The notes below the pieces were generated by a model. That model saw only the letters and a program-made list of their open reading frames with translations, had not been told where the DNA came from and ran no database searches. This document shows, piece after piece, positions 59,914 to 64,000 of a stretch of DNA of 64,000 nt. Positions within the stretch are counted from its first letter, which is position 1, and the number at the start of each line of letters is the position of its first letter. This DNA comes from Schistosoma haematobium (Eukaryota > Platyhelminthes > Trematoda > Strigeidida > Schistosomatidae), in NCBI RefSeq assembly GCF_000699445.3, contig NC_067198.1, forward strand, positions 21,160,536 through 21,224,535, in the 5' to 3' direction. Position numbers and translations under genes: made by a program.

Positions 59914-61631
59914 AGTACATTTTAGTAATAGTTACTTGATGATGTCCATAAAGATTATAGTCCCTATTTCTTGTTCTCTAAGTCGCCCACAGACATATCT
60001 ATTTTAATCATTAATCTCACAATCCTATTTAACGAAAGAGAAATCTATGTTGTATTTATTCAGTTTCCTTAACTGAGCTTAGAATGAACACAATATTTTA
60101 TGGTGAATCTCAGGAAAATAATACATTTTCTTATAATTGACTAAATATTATGCTGACTAGAATGCAATCAAGAGAGACTTATTTTCAACAGCCCATAACA
60201 GTGAATTTCATAGGTTCCACTGAAACGTGTTGATGGATGGAGCTCAACTATGTCACTTGTCAAGCAGCTATCTTAAATGATATTGGTTTGATCCGAACCA
60301 TATCGCGAAATGACTGGAGTTATAAATGTTTACCAATGGATTCCTGCTCAATGGTCTGAATCTAATATGCTCCACACAAGAAATGAATGTCTTTGGATAT
60401 GCCCTATATGGGTTTGTGGATCCTCACTATAGCTCTTCCATATTTCCTGATTTTGAATGATTCAACGATTGAATTCAGTGTATATGGTAAAAAATAACCT
60501 CAAGAAGTTTAGAGACATTATTTCTGAATCCGTATTAACTAACATTAAATAAATTTAAAAATCATGGACTTGTATCGACTACCCTAGATTTCTTGACTCT
60601 AGCTTTCGTGACATTTTTGATCATAGTTAATAAATCGTTCGCAAGAGTTTTCAAGCTAGTATCTATACTGTGACTCAAAGCTGTCTTCCACCAATCAGTC
60701 AGTCTAGGTATTGAAACGCTTTTTATAGATGTCTGAACTAATTTCATATGTGGACGAATGATACTCAATAAGAAATTTTCAGTTTTTTAATTATTAAGAA
60801 AAACAAAGTTGTTTTTATTCACTGGATATTACAAATTACCAATAATATTGTCAATGGGTTGTTCCTAATATGTTATTTCTATAATCCTTTCATTTCATTT
60901 ATACTACTGAAGTGTGGTTCTAAATGAGAAAAACAAACTCCCTGTAACCTTTATTGATGACTACTGTTCTCAAAACAGTGCTAAGTTTACGAATAATTTA
61001 ATAATTGCGTACGAAATCAAGAGAACTTACTAAAAGAATGAAGGGATTTTATGTTATACAATCATACCTATTCTAAAATTATATAGTAAACTGATATAAT
61101 TTCCCATTCGTTTGTATTTGTTACAATTAATGGCCGAAGAGAGGCAAGTGGTTTAATGGAATACAATATCAACAAAAAGTGGAATCCTAATCAATTGATA
61201 CTCCATTTCGCCTAGAGTTTTGTTGACCTTATAGCCTATTGACCTGTTATAATGCGTGACAGAACATGGCTTAGTATTCTAATTTAAAATTTGATTGGGT
61301 TATTGGTCTTCTGACCATTGTCATGTTAACTAGATAGACATTGGACATTGAAATAACACGTTGATTGGCTTATCGATATTATCTTAACCAATCAAGTATC
61401 AGTAAGGACTCACGTGACTAATACAGTGTCCATAAGCAATCATTTTCCACCATTTCCTTAATTTTTTCACTCAATGATAGATGGTTAATCACAAACTACT
61501 TTTTTCTCCAAAAATCCTGTGTACCTGACACAATCGAGATTATTTTAACCTCTCATCATATTTTCAGCATCAAAAATCGAGCCGTTTTATTGTACCAATC
61601 CTCTCCAAACCACCTCACTACTCAATTTTAG

Positions 61632-62402
61632 GAATTTGAATGTATATGTAGTTGGTGAAGTTGGACACCCCAAGGCGAAAGTTATTCGTATTGTGCATAT
61701 CTCAGATACAAGGGGGGCACATGATGCCTTCACAGAAAATATTCCACGAGGACACATTCTGATTCATTCTGGCGATTTTACATCTCACCCACCTTCGCTC
61801 AGCCTCCGCTTTTCAACATGGTGTAAGAGTATAACTGGTAAACTTCCTCGATTTAAAAAGCGCCATTCATCACCCATTAAGAACTGGAAACAACAAATCA
61901 AAGAGATTGATAATTTTTTTGCTCAACAGCCACATGATTTTAAAATCTTTGTTCCGGGTTGCTGGGAAACATGGTATTCGGATTCATCTGGTGACTGTCC
62001 TACGCCTGAAAAAATTCAGTCTCAGCTGACATCAGCCATTTATCTTGAAGACTCCTGGTGTCAGGTTTTTGGGTTGACGATTTACGGTATTCCTTGGACT
62101 TCAGCTGACGACTTAAGGCCAGAAGACGGAGCATTTGTACAGAAGCATTTAAGTCATTATACAAATTTTAAACTTAAAACTTCAATTAGCTGTCTGCGAT
62201 TAACTGAAAAAGTTAATGGTCAAACATCATCCAAACCCACCACTACCGTCTCTAGCCCATGTCAGTCTAAAGGTTTTGTGCTGCCTAATATTGACGATGT
62301 TTCTAAACAATGGATGCATATTCCAGATAATACTGATGTCGTTGTAACTCACATGCCTGCATGGCGTCCTGAACTTTACGCCCATATAGCCGATCGTGTT
62401 AA
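61632..62402 (+). CDS. MPPED/UPF0046-type metallophosphoesterase-like protein, one internal exon
   Basis: A 771-bp exon after the acceptor TCAATTTTAG and before the donor GTGAGT. The first base completes an upstream codon. Order of motifs, counting from the Leu codon at 61636: IRIVHISDT (24 is the metal-binding Asp), ILIHSGDFT (Asp47), FKIFVPGCWET (109-110), SAIYLEDS, LTIYGIPW and VVVTHMPAW. This order and spacing match MPPED1/MPPED2-type calcineurin-like phosphoesterases. Compared with the family, the motif-I His is Arg26 and the motif-III Asn-His pair is Cys109-Trp110, so metal binding should be impaired. Two extra segments (about 63-95 and 185-225) are basic or Ser/Thr-rich. The final GHxH motif must lie in a later exon. 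Confidence 0.85.
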
Positions 62403-64000
62403 GTGAGTTAGATCGCTTCAAGTTGATTTTTTATTCAAAGATAAAGCTAATGATATTTCTATTCTTTTATCATTTCAGTTGCGTTTGTACAATATATGGT
62501 TCCTTAAAATTAATTTTAAATATCCGCATGGGCAAAACTAACATAACAGATCGTATTTATATTGTATAACTACTATAGAAGTGTATTAATTTATTGACGG
62601 CTCACTGAAATGTCCAGTAATTCATGTATATTAGAAAAACATAAGTTACACACTACTATAGACCAGATATTTCTGTCCTGTAAACATTTTTTAAACTTAC
62701 ATTTAAGAATGAAGTCAGTAGTTAAAATAACTGGTTTCGATGCTCAGTAATTAAATATTGGTTGGACTTTCGATCACTTTTTTATGGGGAATGCTGATAT
62801 TACCTGACTTCCAAAACAAACGTGGAGTAGACTTCAAACCTTTAGTACGATTCTGGTAGACTGAATCCTTTAACCACCAAGCTGATAGATCAAAGTAACC
62901 AAACGTAGACATTAAGCCAATTCATGGTATTGGTACTTATGTATTTAATTTGTTCAGGGAAGTTGAGTCTTCACGATTGGAGTAACCTAGACAACTGTAG
63001 GAGGGATTGGAGACTGGGTCATGTTTCAAAATCACTATGAGGCTGAGTATTTGTGTTCATTTTGTTATTTTTATTGTGTATGGTATCATTTCATAATTTT
63101 ACTTACCCGATTTCCCTCGTCCCTTCCAACCTTATTTTTAGTTTTCAATTACTATTAGGATTATGGTTGTTTTCATACATTTTCTTACCTCTTGTTTATT
63201 CGCTGTCACACTGTTCATACGAAGTGTTGTAATTTTAACCGATATAAATAAATGCCAGGTTTTATTTTGTTTTTGTCTGTCTAAATAACTGAGTTGACCT
63301 ATTTTCATTTATGATATTCATTTACCAATTTAGGATAGAATAGATAGCAAGATATTCTACCGTTTACTCATAAAGAGGGAAGTTAACAAATGCATTATTT
63401 AAAAACAGGATAGATGACGAGGAAACTTAAAGGTGTTAACTATAACGTTTGAACCATAACCTCCATTGGAGCATTTAAACTGTCGCGATAAATCGTATCT
63501 GTCTTCTGTGAAAAGACAATAAAACGACGTATTGAAGTAACTGATTATTACTGCTTTTGCTTGCATGAATCTTGTTTGAGGATCGGGTCAAATATATTGA
63601 TGTATTTTGCTGAATTAGACACAAGTGTTGTATCGATTAGTCACTACATGTAGATATATTAAAAGATACGGTAGCCAAAATCAAATAACATGTCTGGAAT
63701 ACTTTCCTAGTTTCACCTGTAAACTACTTCCTTCAAATAAATTGGTTCGTTCTGGTTCAAAATTCATTTTCTTGACTTCTACAATGTATATATGACAGGT
63801 GACTATTTGTCAATTCTAAGTATTTTTTATAAGCGATGACCTCAAAATGGTCAATATTATTTTCTTGAATACAATACAATGCTAATTTGGAATATTAAAG
63901 GCTTTATTTTTACGATTAATCCAGTGTAGTGCTTAATTTTTTATCACTATAGATATTTTGGTGTTGTGCTGAAATTCCTCTTCAGTATATATATTGCACT
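62403..64000 (+). other. Intron or downstream region of the metallophosphoesterase-like gene
   Basis: Begins with the donor GTGAGT. An acceptor-like TATCATTTCAG at 62469-62479 would continue the frame as ..DRVN-CVCTIYG.. to a stop near 62570, but the expected GHIHEGYG-type block is not there, so this may be a false site or an alternative end. Nothing else is recognised to the window end. Confidence 0.4.

Larger units (their letters stand above)
35890..61631. other. Intergenic or intronic region between tyrosinase and the metallophosphoesterase exon
   Basis: About 25.7 kb without a convincing host coding exon. Mobile elements cluster at 42.5-43.0, 45.2-47.3, 48.6-49.0, 50.2-50.5, 52.1-53.1, 53.9, 54.8-55.8, 57.3-57.8 and 59.3-59.9 kb. 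The stretches 36.0-42.4, 43.0-45.2, 47.3-48.6 and 60.8-61.6 kb are plain AT-rich DNA to my reading. Part of this may be intron of the metallophosphoesterase gene. Confidence 0.55.

Noticed and set aside
62480..62570. Next exon of the metallophosphoesterase-like gene
   Set aside because: Acceptor and frame fit (DRVN-CVC), but the translation does not resemble the family and ends at a stop without the expected GHxH block. Left as a possibility only.

Overview
The window looks like AT-rich nuclear DNA of a blood fluke (Schistosoma, Platyhelminthes). The evidence is a multi-exon tyrosinase of the trematode eggshell type, SM-alpha-type tRNA-related repeats carrying hammerhead ribozymes (HHRs), RTE, Penelope and Merlin fragments of kinds known from schistosomes, and long (TA)n tracts. 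I cannot fix the species.

Three protein-coding genes are supported, all on the plus strand and all split by introns. (1) The 3' half of the RNA polymerase I largest subunit gene (POLR1A/RPA1) occupies about 2048-15821 in seven exons. One of these, an 87-bp exon at 10563-10649, was found by reading frame continuity and homology. All internal junctions from exon 2 onward keep frame. (2) A complete secreted tyrosinase has three exons at 31635-35889, with all six copper-binding histidines present. (3) One large internal exon of an MPPED/UPF0046-type metallophosphoesterase lies at 61632-62402. Its upstream and downstream exons are not identified, and its catalytic motifs are altered.

Everything else is introns and intergenic DNA packed with repeats. 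Three near-identical RTE (SR2-like) reverse transcriptase pieces lie at about 19.8-21.5, 29.6-30.3 and 52.1-53.1 kb, with an older one on the minus strand at 7.4-8.0 kb. A second LINE 3' end (8.28-9.1 kb) shares its tail with non-autonomous retroposons at 3.5-4.0 and 17.4-17.9 kb. A Merlin transposase relic is at 46.6-47.3 kb and a Penelope reverse transcriptase relic at 59.3-59.9 kb. A young foldback element (45238-46214) has inverted arms of about 300 bp.

The most distinctive theme is a family of tRNA-like plus hammerhead elements at 9.2, 26.3, 26.95, 33.7, 42.5, 50.2, 54.8 and 55.5 kb, with a classic SM-alpha cluster at 57.3-57.8 kb. At least four copies are palindromic: an inverted second copy of the ribozyme-bearing 3' arm sits at the other end. 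The two arms share copy-specific mutations, and several copies are bounded by 9-13 bp target-site duplications. A structurally different hammerhead-like motif occurs in another repeat at 1.3 kb.

The genes have unrelated roles (rRNA transcription, eggshell cross-linking, a putative phosphoesterase-fold protein), and I see no functional cluster.
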